This document shows, piece after piece, positions 34,400 through 46,838 of a stretch of 64,000 nt of DNA (the stretch's first letter is position 1; every line of letters starts with the position of its first letter). The notes below the pieces were generated by a model that searched no databases, was not told the DNA's origin, and was given only the letters and a program-made list of their open reading frames with translations. The position numbers and the translations under genes are program-made. This stretch comes from Nemania diffusa (lineage: Eukaryota; Ascomycota; Sordariomycetes; Xylariales; Xylariaceae), in the NCBI GenBank assembly GCA_038501195.1, contig JBBPUQ010000007.1:1961501-2025500 (forward strand). The letters are read 5' to 3'.

Positions 34400-35718
34400 G
34401 TTTATAGAGTCATTATCATGGATATGGCCAAAGAGTAGAAAAAAACACGTGAGCAACTGAGCATAGATGATGGCATCCAGGGACGGTGAGAAATGTAGAT
34501 GAGAACCTTAGGCTTAGAGAGACATTGTTGATTATTAACACGACTGAAGCCTATATGCTATATGTACCCTGTGCCGAAATACAGTATCAGTATCAATTCA
34601 CACAGTACCATAGACTGTGCTTCGTGTACTGGCATACAGTAAATATATAAACTTTATCTACCTCTTCATCGCTTTTCATGATTCTCTAACCAGGCCTATT
34701 AGCCCAGGGTTCCTTGCTATCAACCGCCCATCGCTCCTTCGTGGTTGTGGGCGATGAGTTAGCGGAATAATGGTTCCCAAAAAAAGAGGTTCTCCAGCCG
34801 AGAGGATTTCGCTACCAAGGTACAACGTTCTGCATGAAATCAAACTTGAGACATCTTCCTCGGCGATTAGGTACTGCGTAGTATAAACCCCGTGGTGCCG
34901 ATCCGGGCGCGATTGCCGAAAATACGGGGATATCAATTGCGTGGCGGCGCCTCCAACTAGAACTGGCAGCCGAAAGCTCTGGACTTAGACAGACTACACT
35001 TTTTACGGTACGGTTTCTTTTTAATGACTCACTCACGTTACGGATGCATGGCCTTGACTACCTAGTTGCAGTATACGAGAATGATATATGGGCAAGCAAC
35101 AATCCCTTTCTACTTATCATATCCATTTAGCTTTAGGGTGGTCGCCTTAGTACCTCCAACGCCACAACGGTGAGTATAATGTTACAAAGTGATTCGGTAT
35201 AGTGCAAACCCATCTCTCTAGAGGCTTCCTTATATACTACATAGGTTGATCGAAAAACAAAAAAAATCAGTGGACTGTTATAATATTTGCTTTGCTAAAT
35301 ATCAATCACGTTACGTTTGTCCGGGCATTGGCAGTGTGTGAGCCACTCTAAGGGGACCAACTTAGACGCCCATAAGTAAAATTGAGTTGAGTTGTGGAGA
35401 AGTAAATACCCTCTATAACTAGGTGGCCTAGATAGATACATATATACTTTAATGATATATTGATCCAACAGCTGCCAACAGCTTCTGTCGGCTTATCACC
35501 CAATTTCAGCCCCTCCAAACCCCCCAGGCCCAAGCCCACTTCAAGGCTACAGTTACAAGAGCACCTGTATTGTTGTACCTACTATCAGAAAAAAAGTTCG
35601 ACCCACCAATCTAGAGCTCCTATCCAAGCCATTACATCCTCCTCCCACGAACAGCCATTCGAACAACGACCCCTCGACACGAGTCCTTAGAAGCTGTACC
35701 TGTCATTTTCTAAACAGC
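34400..35718. promoter_or_regulatory. Divergent upstream region of prenylcysteine oxidase and CCT6 genes
   Basis: 1.3 kb between two divergent start codons. C-rich leader-like sequence (CCCTCCAAACCCCCCAGG near 35,510) precedes the CCT6 start. No supported gene or RNA inside. Confidence 0.4.
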
Positions 35719-37642
35719 ATGTCTGCTGCACAGCTTCTCAATCCCAAAGCCGAGTCTCGGGTCCGTCTCATCGCACATGTCTGTCGCTAATGCTCGTGCT
35801 AATGTCAATATCCTTGTAGCGGCGGGGTGAAGCTCTGAAGGTCAACATCAGTGCGGGCGAGGGACTGCAGGATGTACTCAAGTCCAACCTAGGTCCTTTG
35901 GGCACTATTAAGATGTATGTGGAATCGCCATAGCGGCCTTGGGTGAACGAAATTGACTGGCTAACGCTTCGTAAAGGCTGGTAGATGGTTCCGGACAGGT
36001 TCGAACTCCTGCATCGCTTCCCCGACGTGCGACCCCCGAACTAACCCGTCTGTCTAGATCAAACTCACAAAGGATGGCAATGTCCTGCTACGAGAAATGC
36101 AAATACAGAACCCTACCGCCGTCATGATCGCCCGCGCTGCGACCGCCCAGGATGATATTTGCGGAGACGGCACCACGTCCGTTGTCCTACTGGTGGGAGA
36201 GCTGTTGAAGCAAGCCGACCGGTATATTGCCGAAGGACTGCACCCTCGTATTATAACAGACGGCTTCGAGATCGCGAAGAACGAGTCTCTCAAGGTGCGC
36301 ATGTGAAAGGAGATATTTCCTGCGTGAACGTAGCTAACGCGGATGTACAGTTTCTCGATACCTTTAAGTTACCGAAGGAAGTCGACCGAGAACTCCTTCT
36401 ATCTGTCGCCCGAACGTCCCTATCAACAAAGCTGAATGCCAGCTTAGCCAAAAAGCTCACACCCGATATTGTCGATGCTGTACTAGCAATCTACCAGGCC
36501 CCCGCGAAGCCCGATCTCCACATGGTCGAGATCATGAAGATGCAACACCGGACGGCCTCTGATACCCAACTTATTCGCGGTCTAGCCCTCGACCACGGTG
36601 CCAGGCATCCAGATATGCCAAAGCGGTTAGAAAATGCCTTCATCCTAACGATGAATGTTAGTCTAGAGTACGAAAAAACCGAGATCAACTCGGGCTTCTT
36701 CTACTCTAGCGCAGACCAACGCGACAAGCTAGTCGAAAGCGAACGCCGCTTTGTCGATGCTAAATTGAAGAAGATCGTCGATCTAAAGAAGGAAGTTTGC
36801 GGAAACGATCCAAACAAAGGCTTTGTTATTGTCAACCAGAAGGGTATCGACCCCTTGTCGTTGGATGTTTTGGCCAAGAATGGTATTTTTGCCCTTCGAA
36901 GGGCTAAGCGAAGAAACATGGAGCGCCTACAGCTTATTTGCGGAGGAGTCGCTCAAAATAGCGTCGACGACCTTTCGCCCGACGTTCTCGGCTGGGCCGG
37001 ACTGGTATACGAGCAGCAGCTCGGAGAGGAGAAGTACACGTTCATCGAAGAAGTCAAGGACCCCAAGTCGGTCACTCTCATGATCAAGGGCCCGAATGCA
37101 CACACCATAACTCAAATCACTGATGCAGTAAGAGACGGCCTTCGCAGTGTTTACAATATGATTGTGGACAAGTCGGTGGTTCCTGGCGGTGGTGCTTTCC
37201 AAGTTGCCTGCGCCGCTCACTTGAAGAGTGACAGTTTCAAGAAGACTGTCAAGGGTAAGTCGAAGTGGGGTGTCGATGCATTCGCCGATGCGCTTCTTAT
37301 CATCCCGAAGACGCTGGCGGCGAATGCTGGCCATGACATTCAAGACGCACGTGAGTACTACCGAACACGATTCTAACAAAATGATACTGATTCTCTGCCC
37401 TAGTTGCCTCTCTTCAGGATGAATATGCCGATGGGAACGTTGTTGGTCTGGATCTGGTCCTCGGTGGGCCCATGGATCCAACACTAGAGGGCGTTTATGA
37501 CTCGTTTAGAGTATTACGGAACTGCATTGCTTCCTCGTCAAGTATTGCGTCAAACTTATTGCTCTGCGACGAGATGCTGAAAGCTCGTCAAATGGGTCGG
37601 CAAGGAGGCCCTGGCCCTGGCATGGATGGCCCGGAAGAGTGA
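35719..37642 (+). CDS. CCT6: T-complex protein 1 subunit zeta (CCT6)
   Basis: Exons 35,719-35,760; 35,820-35,914; 35,977-35,998; 36,058-36,294; 36,351-37,350; 37,404-37,642 total 544 residues, the normal length for a CCT subunit. The third exon is only 22 nt. Chaperonin marks: [26 protein letters not shown], then [16 protein letters not shown] (ATP site, GDGTT), an apical domain, then [17 protein letters not shown] and [23 protein letters not shown]. Similarity is to the zeta subunit, one of eight in the cytosolic ring that folds actin, tubulin and other proteins in an ATP-driven cycle. The first intron starts GTCCGT, an unusual donor, but the joint AESR-RRGEALK is what the family requires. 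A C-terminal [12 protein letters not shown] tail is typical. Confidence 0.95.
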
Positions 37643-39847
37643 AGTGGTAGTTAGCTGTGTATTCTAGGTTTCAAAGACGTCCACCATAGAATTAATCAGA
37701 CTAACATTGCTGGCGGCCACCGAAGACAATAGCCAAATCACTGTAACGGCGAGCCGATTCTACATCTACGTTTTGCCCGGCTGGACTCAAATCTAGCCAT
37801 GAACATTATCTCGGAAATTGAAGGTTCCACTTTCGTTACTGACGGTCAGTATGTATTCGTATGTGCAGACGTTGCTAGATTTAAGGGGTTAATTTCCTTT
37901 CATAGACATTCACTTTGACGCATCTCTTGTGTAAGGATAAAGTCGCCATGATGAGGAGAAAAGTCCAAAGCCATGGATTGAGCCTGAGCTTCTCATCCGC
38001 GTTCATGTGCTTCGCGGTAAAGGCAAGATTAATCATGGACCAGATGAGATCTTTCTAGAGATTTTTAATAGAGTTATATCCCTTATTCCCCAACTCAAAC
38101 CCTTTATCATGAGCATCTTAGAATGAAATTTAACGAGCAACCTATTAGTTACTAAATCACAACACTGTCAGAAGTCGTTCGACCACCTGAGGTTATGAAA
38201 CTGATTTACCTTCATAGTAGTCAATTCACTCACAATGATATACTTCACTATCTCGCAAAAGGGAGAAACCCTTGATTATAGGGCTGAACTTAGCACATAC
38301 CTCCTACTTTTGCGTTAGCATCCCTTTTCTGTGACTGAAGCCTTGAACCTGTGCCATCATAGCCAACTGATAATTAACAATAGGTGCTTCTTATTCCTAT
38401 AGACTCTCTGCTGAGTGTTATATAATTTATACATTTTATTTTTTATCTGCATACAATAAATCAGGCTCCTTTCAATTAATAATAGTAAACATTACTAAAG
38501 CTAAGCGATTATCATAGGTAACAGCTATACTCTATGTATATTTTTAAAATTATAGTTCATTCGATGAAGGCCATTTTCATTAGTTTTGCAATGAATCTAG
38601 CGAAGGTTCATATATCGTAATCCATTAAAAGCAATGCTCTCCTTAAATTCTCATCTTTCATATGTTAATTAGTGGTGATTATGTTCTGATTTTTGAAATA
38701 TCATTGACTATGATGAACTTCTGCTTAGATCAGGGATAAATCGGCGGACTTTTGTATGAATGCCTGGCGATAGAGGATGCGTACAAGCGTTGTATGTCAA
38801 AGTAGGATTCTAAAGTAACATATGAAAGGGATATGAGAAATGCGCAAAGACCAGATTCGGCTCATTCAGTCAGCATGTAATGATTCATAAATGCTGTTGA
38901 TCCTGCAACCTAATGCTTAGTATCTATTTACACTAATGCCTCCTTGAGCTGGAATGACTTATGGTCTCATCTCAAATGACAGTCGGGGCTTGTCGTTCTA
39001 CACGGTGAACCTGAGCCGCGGTTCGTTTATGCGCTGGCGACGGTGCATGAATCTCACCATGAATGATCCTTCGGTTCATGAGTAAAGGCGCTTGGGTCGG
39101 CACGCTTACTGCATCTTCCGCTTGCCCCTCCATTTCCTTGCCCTCATATTGAAGTGCCGGAGAGTTGCCTGGGTCCCCTGGTGCCCCTCATTTTTGTCAG
39201 CTGTGGATACTGGGTGTTTCGCAGTAGTGCTAGGTATGCTAATCATAGACTGTAAGAATGTTAACCTGTTTAGGTAATTCATCGACTGAAACCCAACCCG
39301 ACATAACTAAACTAACTCTTACTCAACGCTGAATTGCAAATATGGCAACATAGTATATGCTATGATGTCTAATTTTGGATACTTAACTATTGGCCTGAGG
39401 TGGTAAGGTGGGTTGCTTTTAGACCAGCCTACTTGTGACATGACCTTTTACCTACTCTTAAGTAGTTTTATCTCAATTCAGAGGTGATGATCGGTGCCCT
39501 TGTCAACACTAGGCTCTAGTCGCGTTTCTTGGTTCGTCTCCATTTGATGCTGACTTACCACCAGTCCTATGGCCACTCTCATGCATACGTGCTGTTTTGG
39601 AATAAGCCCATAGGTGCAACTCGCTTTACCCTTGATGGCTTCATGCACTGTCGTTAGTCGTGACAAATGGCGGTGTCGGTGGCATGACGATCAATCCTTC
39701 CAGTAGGTCACATAGTCTATATAAGCTCTTCATCTAAACGCCCAAACAGTTGGAAGAGAACCATTCCATCTCACAAGCTCTTCAATCTTCACACATCTAC
39801 CAGCCTCATTGCCAGCAATCTCATAACAACTTTCAACATCTTTCAAA
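37643..39847. other. Gene-free stretch of 2.2 kb
   Basis: Moderately AT-rich sequence with many stops. No family was recognised in any frame. The last 130 bases form the promoter and leader of the next gene: a TATATAAGC string at about 39,718-39,726 and a C/T/A-rich leader (CATCTCACAAGCTCTTCAATC) just before the start. Confidence 0.45.
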
Positions 39848-40378
39848 ATGACTCTCACTCGCATCTTCACCTTCGCCATTGCCGACGAGGCTGCTCAGGA
39901 CTTCGCTGTCTCCACCTTCAACGGCTTCAAGGAGACTTGCAAGAAGGTATACCTTCATCGTGTCCTTAATAGCTGCGCATTGCGATAAATAGCTTTCGAA
40001 TAAGTCGCATCCGAACAGTAACTAATTGCGTCCGATTCTACAGGACGGTGCTGCTTACATTGTCGCTACTCACGCTACCAAGGTTAAGGTTCTCAAGGTG
40101 AGCGTCATGTCTGTGAGAGTTTGAGGATCATCTTCGATTAACCTGCCGTAGGACACCACGGGCGGTGCCGCCTGGACTGTTTACGCATCCATCACCTTCA
40201 AGAGCGAGGAGTAAGTTACAGACCCGTCGATGAGTCTCACGTAGGACGCTAGCTCATAGCTTCTTCTAGGGATGCCAACTACTTCGCCCACGAGGACCCC
40301 GCGAACCAGGAGGTCAAGGCCAAGAACAAGGACATGACCGCCGGCTTCTGCGTCCTTCAGGGCTCTTTCACCTTTTAA
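39848..40378 (+). CDS. Small conserved-looking protein of unknown function (four exons)
   Basis: Exons 39,848-39,946; 40,044-40,097; 40,152-40,210; 40,270-40,378 encode 106 residues in continuous frame. Donors are GTATAC, GTGAGC and GTAAGT, and each acceptor is preceded by a pyrimidine-rich tract. The protein starts MTLTRIFTFAIADEAAQDFA and ends GFCVLQGSFTF; a middle part reads ITFKSEEDANYFAHEDPANQ. There is no signal peptide or membrane segment. Size, a beta-start and the FAHEDPANQE segment recall small ferredoxin-like alpha/beta-barrel (Dabb-type) proteins, but this is weak inference and I do not recognise the family. Strong promoter features (TATATAA 130 bases upstream, pyrimidine-rich leader), short introns and C-ending codons (CTC, ACC, TTC) suggest a well-expressed cytosolic protein. 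Confidence 0.7.
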
Positions 40379-42925
40379 ACATCTACGCTCATAAGCGGAG
40401 CGTACTTGGATGTTGATGATTGATTACGAGGAATGAAATGTATCATGGAGCGAGTGGAGTTTGAAAAGAAAAAGAACAAATAGACATGGTTAGACCTTCC
40501 TATGAAAATAAATGGCGAGATTGACCGCTATCTTCCTACAAATTGTTTATAAATATGTGTACTGATGCTGTAGCATGACATTTTGAAGTGTTAACCCTTC
40601 ATGTCGTGCAGAGACCGCTATTGTCAGGTTGCTAAACCTCAAGAAGGATAGAACTATAGCACGGGCACGGTCTATATAAGCTACCAGAGTAGATTCTGCT
40701 GGTCTAGATAGAGCTTCCCTCTTTGTGCAATGGCGATAAGTCATATCTGGCGCTACTAGTAGTCTGAACTGTGACAGCTATCTATACTATTAATTCTTTC
40801 TAGGATTATCGCCATTGTTAATCTGTGACACTTCACTATAGATTTATGATTTCGTATCATATAAATAGACCTAAGATTCAGATCAACCCGGTTCTAGAAG
40901 GTTTACCTACTTTAAGCTTTCAGCGTTCATTAGTAACTATAAATAGCTTACGAAGTGTTTAAGGTTGTACGGCCCGGGCGCAAACCTCAAATCTGAAGTG
41001 TGTGACGTACTCGATATAGCTTTTGCATATATGCAGTCGAACATGAGACAGGAATAGAAATCCACACTTATTAAATTATCCTCAAACATAATTATAAAGT
41101 CATCTCTAACTTATTGATGGTTGTCAGGATTCGAGGAAAAGGGGTAGAAGTAAGAAATAATTTAGATGGATTTATCAGAGTAAGTTGCATTATCCGCTGA
41201 CGAATAATTAGTTCAATATATTTGTATTAGAAGTCCTCTGCACTCGTTTCTCAGGATTGGTTCTCATAGTCGGTAAAATGCTTAATAAATGAGCGACTTG
41301 CGGGAGAGCACGAGCTGGAAAATGAGATCAGTAGCTCATCTCGAACTTAAACGCATGTTCGTGGGTAAGCACTTTTAATACACGCACGACTTCTTTACTC
41401 CAAAATCGGTATCAAAAACAGTTATTTAAGATGTTGCTGCTCTTCTGCCATTGCCTTTTAAAAGAAGCTATATAACTAGTGACACAGCTAGTGACACAGT
41501 GGTAGGTAATGCCTCATGATTCTCTACCGATATATTTTAGCTTTAACTTAAAAATGAAGGCCATGAATGGTCAGATATAGTGCCTGGCAAATTATTAGAG
41601 AATCTTAAAATCGTAGTCCAGTAGGTCATGTATGGCATAGAATTATTACATTATCCAGATCTTGCGCCCTCACAAGGGAAGAATCGGAGGCGTGAAAGCC
41701 TCGAAGTGACTCCAAATTTTAGGAAGATAAGAGACCATGACATTCGGATGATAATAATTGTACATCTACATGTGATCATGTCCAATCGGCTGCCTGCAGC
41801 AGCAGACTACATGCACTTGGTGTGATAAGGCCTAGAGCTAAATAGCCGTGGATAACAAGATATGCACGCGAGGATTATTACCTAGGGTCGAAGTATAATG
41901 ACTAGGATCTGTGCAGATGACGAATGCAGTGGACTGCGAGTATGTACATCACACTCGGATGAGATATAAAAAATATATGAGCCGGTTGAGTTACACTCTA
42001 TGCATCACCCGGGGATTAAGCCTAGTCTTGCTAGAGGATACTATGGCATATAAATATCAGCGACTGACACTTTTTAGTGTAAGAATACAAGCCTGACGTA
42101 GTGAGGTGACTTGGTGAACTTCGTTCGATCTATCACCTGATAATAGCGTCGGGGTCTAGACTTATACGTAGATAGCGTTGACTATAGTCTCTCTGCGATG
42201 TCTACATTGTGAAGTCTAATGCTACTTTACCCCAATATATTGTCCAGGAACTGTGCACGAGTGCCCTTACCAAGTGCTACATCGCCGGGATGTGTAGTCT
42301 GCTAGCCCCCCGAATCATAACTCATTCCGACCCACCACCACAACCAAACCTACCAAACGCAAGGTGCAGGACCCAGCAAAAGCAAATGCACAATGCAGCA
42401 ACCGCAGCTTCGGCATTGAATCGGTAGGTACCTTGCGTTGAGTCCACCCGCAAAGCGTCGTACCTAATTAGAGAAAATCCTCCATCGGCACCCTCTTGAC
42501 ACGTGTTGCGGGAGAATACGACCGCATTGCGGAGATGAAGGTAGCCAGGGTAGGTAGGTGTCTACGTATGTATGTACACATGGCTCGTGGGGTGCGCTGG
42601 GGTGCTGGGACGCCATGTGAGGTGCGAGCGGTAACCTGGTGAAATCATCACGCAGCATGGGCATGAGGGGAAATGAGTGAAATTCCAGAAGGAAAACATA
42701 GGGAATTGAGAGACACACGATCATCAGGTACCAGGTCTCATTGCTCGTTGCTGAGTGGACATCTGTTTCACATTCGCGAACTTATCCAACCCACCGAGGC
42801 CGTTACACCACCATCTATAGGTATATGAAGATCATGCTATCACGACATAATTGATCTGAGATGAAGGGCACGGAATCAACGCGCGCGACGGTACTCTCCT
42901 TGGAATCGAGCATCAATTGGCCATC
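40379..42925. other. Gene-free stretch of 2.5 kb
   Basis: No supported gene; the longest frames are 60-86 codons without family features. An imperfect direct repeat, CTAGTGACACAG, occurs twice side by side near 41,476-41,502. A GGTAGGTAGGTG string lies near 42,548. The last few hundred bases are presumably the esterase promoter. Confidence 0.4.
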
Positions 42926-44620
42926 ATGACGAACCGCGCGGCGAAATGGCTCGCTTTCAGCACGCTCTGCCAGCTCATCTGTCCCACGGCAGCTGGGACC
43001 TTGGCCGTGAACACGACATGCAACACATACACGGGCGTCGCTGGCACTGACGGAGTTGCGCAATGGCTGGGCATTCGGTACGCGGCGCCGCCCGTTGGCG
43101 ACCTCAGGTTTATGCCACCGACAGACCCGTCTTGCTCCGACGGCGTACAATTGCCGAACAATACTGTAAGTGCGACTACAGATACCCTCCGTACTAAGAC
43201 ATATACCTCCGGGAGGCCTCTACTAAAGAACATTGCCTCCTAGCACGGGAAACTTTGTCTCGCGACGAATGCTAGCCCAACAGACACCAGCACTTCCGAG
43301 GACTGCTTGTTCCTCGACATATACACTCCGGCCAACGTAACAAGCAACTCGAAGCTCCCCGTGTTCTTTTTCATACAAGGAGGAGGTTTCAATTCTCTCA
43401 GCAACGGGAACTACCTTGGAAATGGCTTGATCCAGGCAAGCGGATACAACATCGTCGTCGTGACGTTCAACTACCGAGTCGGCCCATACGGTTTCCTCAC
43501 CGACGGCGACGAGATCACGCCGAACAACGGCCTGCTCGACCAGCGGAAGGCGCTCGCATGGGTGAACAAGTACATCGCCTTCTTCGGCGGCGACCCGGGC
43601 CACGTCGTGCTGGGCGGCGACTCTGCTGGCGCGGCGAGCATCAGCCTCCAGATGGCAGCCTACGGCGGCGCCGACACGGACCTCTTCCACGCTGCAGCCG
43701 CGGAGTCGGTGTCCTTCGCCACGGTGCTCACAGTCGCCGAGTCGCAGTACCAGTACGACAACCTCGCCATCGCCGCCGGCTGCGCGGGCAACAGCTCCCT
43801 CGCCTGCCTGCGCTCCATGACCGCGGCGCAGCTGCAGGCCGTCAACAAGGGCAGCGCGTACCCCGGGGCGCCCTCGGCGCCGATCTACCCCTGGAACCCC
43901 GTGGTCGACGGCACGCTGGTGCAGAACCTGACGTACGCGGCGTTCGCGGCGGGCGCGTTCGTGCGCGTGCCGCTGATCGTGGGCGACGACACGAACGAGG
44001 GCACCATCTTCACGCCGCGCACGACGTCCACGCTCGCGGCGAGCGACGCCTTCCTCAAGTCCAACTTCCCCTACCTGACGCTCGCCCAGCTCGGCGAGAT
44101 CAACGCGCTGTACCCCAACGCCGCCAACGCGAGCTGCCCGGCCTCGGGGTGCTACTGGCAGCAGGTGTCGGCGGCCTACGGCGACATGCGCTACACGTGC
44201 CCGGGCCTGTTCATCTCGACGGCGGCGGCGCAGTACGGCGCGCCGGCGTCGTACAGCTACCGGTACAACGTCGAGGACCCGGACCAGGTGGCGCAGGGAC
44301 TGGGCGTGCCGCACACGGTCGAGGTGAACGCCATCTTCGGCCCCGCCAACGTGCCGGGCGCGCCGGCGAGCTATGCGCCGGGGGGCGTCAACGCCAACAT
44401 CGTGCCGGTGATCCAGGCATACTGGACGAGCTTCATCCGCTCGTTCGACCCCAACAAGTACCGGCTGAACGGCACGGCCCAGTGGGGGCTCTGGTCGCCC
44501 GACTCGCAGAACCGGCTGTTGTTTGGCACGGGCGGCACGACGGGGATGGAAGCTGTGAATAGTACTGTGCAGTCCAGGTGCAGCTACTTTAACTCCATTG
44601 GAACGGCTGTCAGACAGTGA
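42926..44620 (+). CDS. Secreted type-B carboxylesterase/lipase
   Basis: Exons 42,926-43,165 and 43,244-44,620 encode 538 residues; the intron has GTAAGT and CCTAG ends. The ATG at 42,926 gives a signal peptide (WLAFSTLCQLICPTAAG). Alpha/beta-hydrolase marks in order: WLGIRYAAPPVGDLRF, SEDCLFLDIYTP (type-B signature 2), the oxyanion segment FFFIQGGGF, the nucleophile in VLGGDSAGAAS (Ser of GDSAG), the acidic residue in DTNEGTIF and the catalytic His in GVPHTVEVNAIFG. All three catalytic residues are present. Such enzymes hydrolyse ester bonds of lipids or aromatic esters outside the cell; the exact substrate is open. The second half of the gene is very GC-rich with C/G-ending codons, unlike its AT-richer flanks, which also creates long shadow frames on both strands. 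Confidence 0.9.
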
Positions 44621-46838
44621 TAGGATAAGTCAGGCGGTTTCGATGGTTTGATAATTATATATTAGGTAGGTAATTCTTAATTAAAGTTCGTGATACCCAA
44701 TAATTTCCCTCCCAGTTTTGTCAGTGTTTTCTTTTGTGTTCTAGAGTACAAACAAACAATTCGAAACCTATGATCACGTCATTATGCATATTATATTAAG
44801 GGGTAAATCCAAATATCTTCGGACATTTAAGTGAGTAGACTTTGGCAGTTGTTTGCTCTAGTTTGTCAGCTTGTTGGCTCTTCGGTTCTGAATTCGTGCT
44901 ATTCGCAGAATTGGCGTCGCGATCAGGGCTACATACTTCCAAGGTTCTACTGTAGAATACCTAGACAGGTACCTCCTATTGCCGTGGATACCTTCTATAG
45001 TACAGTTCTCCACCTGAGCTAAAACCCCACATTTTGGGGTAGCACCTATCGAAAACCCCGACCTTGGCTCTGCTTGGCCATCTCCAATCCCAGTTTCTTC
45101 ATGTAGGTACCTACCTATAATGCCTTTGCCTGAGACGGCAGCTGAGGTCTAGACTGGTCACAATCCCCTGGTCATTTCACCCCATCTCTCTCCTTCTCCT
45201 CAACTCACCTCACCTCACCTCTTCCTACCTCTCCTCTTCTCTCCACCCCTAATCTCCTTCCCTTTGCAAACCATCACTCGGCGAGGGGCAATGACCAAGA
45301 TCTAATCCCGGCACGTGCGCCTCATCCAACATTTCAGTACCTACGCAGTCGTCACCCCCCGATCGCGATGTAACCCTCCAGAGCGGTGTGCCAGCATCTT
45401 CTACGCAACAGCGTGTGGGGGGTCCGACGAATGCTGCTTACAATGTAAGCACTTATGTAGATACTTGTACATGCATGCATCTCTTTATGCTCCCGCCTTC
45501 TACGTGTGCTAGGCGAATCTCGCAGCCCGGGTCCCTGGATGCAATACCGCGGCGGATCTAATCGTCCGCGCGCGTGCTGGCAATACCGCGGGTTGAGCAG
45601 GCGAGTACTTGCCGGCATCTAACCCTGCGGTCAGCTGACGCAAGCACTTATCATTCTTCCGAGATATCCCATCTATACCATCTAGCTGATATAGATAGGT
45701 TTTTTTCTGGTCGCTCGTGTGGTAGTACAGTAGAGGGCTGTTTAGGCTTTACAATGCTGTGAACAGATAGAGATTATTGCCTCGCATCCCATGCCACAGT
45801 TTTGGTAATCGCCGCTGCAGCAAGGCCGGCTGCATGACCGGGGACCGGGTTGTGTGCGCCACTGCCGTCGCCAAGCTTCAGTGCCGCTCCAGAAATGGCC
45901 AGCGTCGGCTCGAATGAAGGGTTCCCCTGGACTCGTTCGTCTTGGTCTTCATCTTCGTCCCAACTTAGAGTTTTAGCCTCGCAAGGCAAAGAGATCGCCG
46001 CAGCTGGCTCAGCTCAGAGATATCATATTATGTTTTTTTTCTTTCATAGTTCTGCTGTGTACACTTCTGCTAAACCTAAAAGAAGAATAAATACGAGAAT
46101 GCTGCCCATTTTTTCCTCTCGTTATCCGAAAGTCAGTTACTTCGTCACACACCACGCACATCCGACTGATCAATAAGAAATGCCCCGCAATGAGGAAAGA
46201 ATAAAGATGCGCCATGATATTGAGAGTGGCGTTTTTCATGTTTCAGACAGTCAACCAGGTCAAGACAGAGATAATCCTATTTCCCCTCCGCGTTAAGTAA
46301 CCTTGCCAACAACAAGCCCCTCATAGTCGGCTGTTTAATAAACCTAAATATAATAATAGCTACAGCATATCCGTGATGGTTTCAATAGGTACCTTTTTAA
46401 TTCGGCATCTATGTAAGTATATGCAAAGCCATCCTTGGTACCCGGACTAGCATCCTTGCTTGCTTGGCATGTCGCAAATCTTATTGGGGCTCCTCGGAAC
46501 AGTCATTCCAGTGGAAGCAATTCGTGGGTAATAAAGAACCGGCCTACGCACTAAGATAGAATAATTTTTATGTTAACTGCCGACGACCATATAGCCATGA
46601 GATTATAGCCGTGGGCATTAATCACCCGTAGAAAGAGAATAAACATGATACTACTAGTCTGGAGTAGTGTAGCATGGCTCACGCATATTTAATCGAACAT
46701 GAGGCCCTCTTCATGGCGAAAACCAGATAATGTAAAGTGCGAGACTGAAGCATAATATAATATCAATAATCGATATTAAATAAACCAATCCCCTATCAGC
46801 ATCAATATTCCCCCCTCGTTCGCTCGCCCCTAAGCACA
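44621..46838. other. Intergenic, 2.2 kb
   Basis: A pyrimidine-only tract at about 45,183-45,258 (CTCTCTCCTTCTCCTCAAC and following) looks like a 5' leader, but no credible frame follows. A minus-strand frame at 45,774-45,989 (71 codons, acidic start, Ala/Gly-rich end) is coding-like but unmatched. GTAGGTACCTACC palindromes lie near 45,102-45,116. Confidence 0.4.

Noticed and set aside
35994..36015. T-arm-like GGTTCGAACTCC in a CCT6 intron
   Set aside because: It is the splice donor region of CCT6; no D-arm, anticodon arm or acceptor stem surrounds it.
43223..44314. 363-codon minus-strand open frame (and a 334-codon second plus frame) over the esterase
   Set aside because: Arg/Val/Ala-rich low-complexity translations without family features. 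They are shadows produced by the GC-rich third positions of the real gene.
45774..45989. 71-codon minus-strand frame with acidic start and Ala/Gly-rich end
   Set aside because: Codon content looks plausible, but there is no family match, no splice-linked partner exon found and no clear promoter. Left unannotated.
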